From positions 139,053,108-139,117,107 of the forward strand of contig CM043955.1 in the NCBI GenBank assembly GCA_014529385.2: a DNA stretch of 64,000 nucleotides, in the 5' to 3' direction. The notes under the pieces are model-generated. The model saw nothing but the letters and a program-made list of their open reading frames with translations. It made no database searches and had not been told where the DNA came from. The DNA comes from Adiantum capillus-veneris (lineage: Eukaryota > Streptophyta > Polypodiopsida > Polypodiales > Pteridaceae). Shown here piece by piece: positions 62,434-64,000 of the stretch (the stretch's first letter is position 1; every line of letters begins with the position of its first letter). The translations under genes were made by a program, and so were the position numbers.

Positions 62434-62636
62434 AGCATATCTACGCAATCTAAAGCGTATCTAGGTACATATCTCTTAATATTTAAAAAAAATCATTTTC
62501 TTCACATTCCTTTGCAGCTCACCTCGAAATTTGTTCTCATTTACTTCACTTGGCGACAAATAGTTGTTTCCACTTTTGAATCACTCAATCTCTCTTTTTT
62601 CTCTCACCTTTTGCAAGCTTTATCTCTTCTTCTCTG
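62434..62636. other. AT-rich spacer
   Basis: No element recognised. Base composition becomes clearly more AT-rich from here to the window end than in the rest of the window. Confidence 0.4.
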
Positions 62637-64000
62637 ATGCACTTTGTTCTGCTACTATGTTATTTCCATTATACTTTCTATGTGTTCATTACTTTAATGA
62701 GTAATACATCTTCCATTAGTGATAACCGCAAGTTTCACTTGAACATTAAGCTAAGCCAAGAATATGCTACTACGCGGAGTGTTTATCAAAGACCAGTTAC
62801 AACTGCAAATGAAGCACAACAACTTCGCAATGAGGGAAAGAAACACATTGATATATGGACAGATAGGAGCTTGTATCCACCGGATCCTAGCACTAGAAGG
62901 TATCCATCTTTTCACACACCTCATGATTTGATGAGATTTGTTGGTGATAGGGTTGATGGCTTACTAGGATATAGTTCTAAGCTATCTCATTTACACATTG
63001 ATCATACACATTACATTCAATATCTCAAAACTGCTTTGTCTTCAAATGCAACAAGAATTTTAGAACTTGAAAACCAAATAGCATCTCTTAAACAAGAAAA
63101 TCATCAGCTTCATACTTTAAAAGAAACTCCAATAGGATTAAGAGCACGAGTAAAACGAATGAGAGAAGTAGTAAACTTAACAGAAGGTTCTGGACAAAGA
63201 AAAAAAAGATTAAAGATTACTAAAGAACATGTAACTAGTCTTTTAGGATTTGATATGTCCAATGTTTAAGAAAGGGTGAGATTTTTGAATGAGGTAATGA
63301 ACAAAAGTGATATTTTGAAACTTTTGAAACTTCCTGAAAATCAAACTCAGAACAAATTGGTATTTCAAAATTTACTGAAGATATGGGTTTACTGGTCCAA
63401 CCTTCTCAAATGCAAGAAGTTTGTGACATAGTGGAGGTGAGTAGAAGGGGTTACAGGGCCATCTCTAAAACCTGGATTCAGGTTTTAAAGTATTACAAGA
63501 TTAAAGCTTTTGGGTTGCCTAACGAAGAAATACCCGAACATTTTGGAGAGTACTATCATATAGAAGGAACGATGCCATATGAAAAACATTTTGGAGAGTA
63601 CTATCATATAGAAGGAACGATGCCATATGAAAAACAGAAAAAAAAACTTCTTTTGAGTATAATGTTTTTAATAACATTTGGATGAGTATAAAAAAAGTTC
63701 AATCTGCTATGGTGAGATACTATAACATGCAAGAAGTAGATTGTGAAGGAAAACTTATATTTGTTATGAAATTGGATGAAGCTCAAAATTCAGAAATGTC
63801 AAAAAATGGAAAGAGTATCCATATCCCTAATGAATAGAGCATTGGACTATAGCCAGAGTAAGCTTGATTCCCCATACCACAAAACTCAATCAGAAATGGA
63901 GCTTTGGTAGATCGGAGCAGCTCAAATACCAGTAGGAAATCACGATACATTGAAATGGCTCTTTTTGCAGACCGATATCCCTTCTGTTATATAGGACCAA
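62637..64000 (+). pseudogene. Unknown long ORF relic with coiled coil, incomplete at window end
   Basis: An open frame of 210 codons (62,637-63,269; an alternative start MSNTSSISD at 62,697) contains RSLYPPDPSTRRYPSFH, DLMRFVGDRVDGLLGYSSKL and a predicted coiled coil (TRILELENQIASLKQENHQL), then a basic GQRKKRLKITKEHV. After a TAA and a frameshift near 63,370 it continues as MQEVCDIVEVSRRGYRAISK and IQVLKYYKIKAFGLPNEE. A 16-residue in-frame tandem duplication (HFGEYYHIEGTMPYEK) follows. After further shifts come VRYYNMQEVDCEGKLIFVMK, QKMERVSISLMNRALD and NHDTLKWLFLQTDIPSVI, running off the window. The ordered blocks across frames show a decayed protein gene, probably of a mobile element. I do not recognise the family. 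Confidence 0.6.
63539..63634 (+). repeat. 48-bp perfect tandem duplication
   Basis: Two identical 48-bp units begin CATTTTGGAGAGTACTATCA and end CATATGAAAAA. The length is a multiple of three, so the duplication keeps the reading frame. Confidence 0.95.

Overview
The window is nuclear DNA of a land plant with a very repeat-rich genome. One host gene with spliced, plant-type exons is embedded in nested retrotransposons: Ty1/copia, Ty3/gypsy, L1-type LINEs, a gag-only LTR element and a tRNA-derived SINE. The gene matches the plastid-associated DUF3326 family of plants and cyanobacteria. The 22.2-kb intron, abundant (GA)n/(CT)n arrays and many gag-only elements suggest a large-genome non-flowering plant, such as a fern. 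That placement is inference.

Layout. 1-4.6 kb: 3' half of a copia element, a gypsy LTR and an LTR relic carrying a 551-bp insertion. 4.6-10.3 kb: a Ty3-like element ('family B') with gag, protease and a long unknown tail but no polymerase; its leader-gag segment is duplicated head to tail. 10.3-14.5 kb (minus): a gypsy gag-protease-RT-RNase H ORF without integrase, with its 5' LTR. 14.9-16.6 kb: another family B fragment. 16.6-20.6 kb (minus): a LINE with intact ORF1 plus two LINE 3' ends. 20,686-45,205 (plus): the DUF3326 gene. Two exons lie at 20.7-21.0 kb and six at 43.2-45.2 kb, and the intron between them holds about 20 kb of transposons. These include a LINE split by a 2.1-kb insertion, two converging copies of a gag-like family E, a complete TR-GAG element with intact target duplication, a gypsy relic and a nearly full-length family B element. 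45.4-58.6 kb: a plus-strand copia (46,282-51,849) inserted in a minus-strand copia, followed by a second copy of the latter's family. 59.8-62.4 kb: two head-to-head LINE fragments. 62.6-64.0 kb: an AT-rich decayed ORF of unknown family running off the window.

Functionally only the DUF3326 gene looks like an active host gene. Its eight visible exons join in phase 0 into a 379-residue frame; the N-terminal (probably transit-peptide) exon was not found. Most element ORFs carry stops or frameshifts. Exceptions are the 1,094-aa gypsy ORF, the LINE ORF1 and a long gag-protease-tail frame at 38.3-41.3 kb broken by one frameshift. Families B, E and TR-GAG encode no polymerase and would need enzymes from autonomous relatives.
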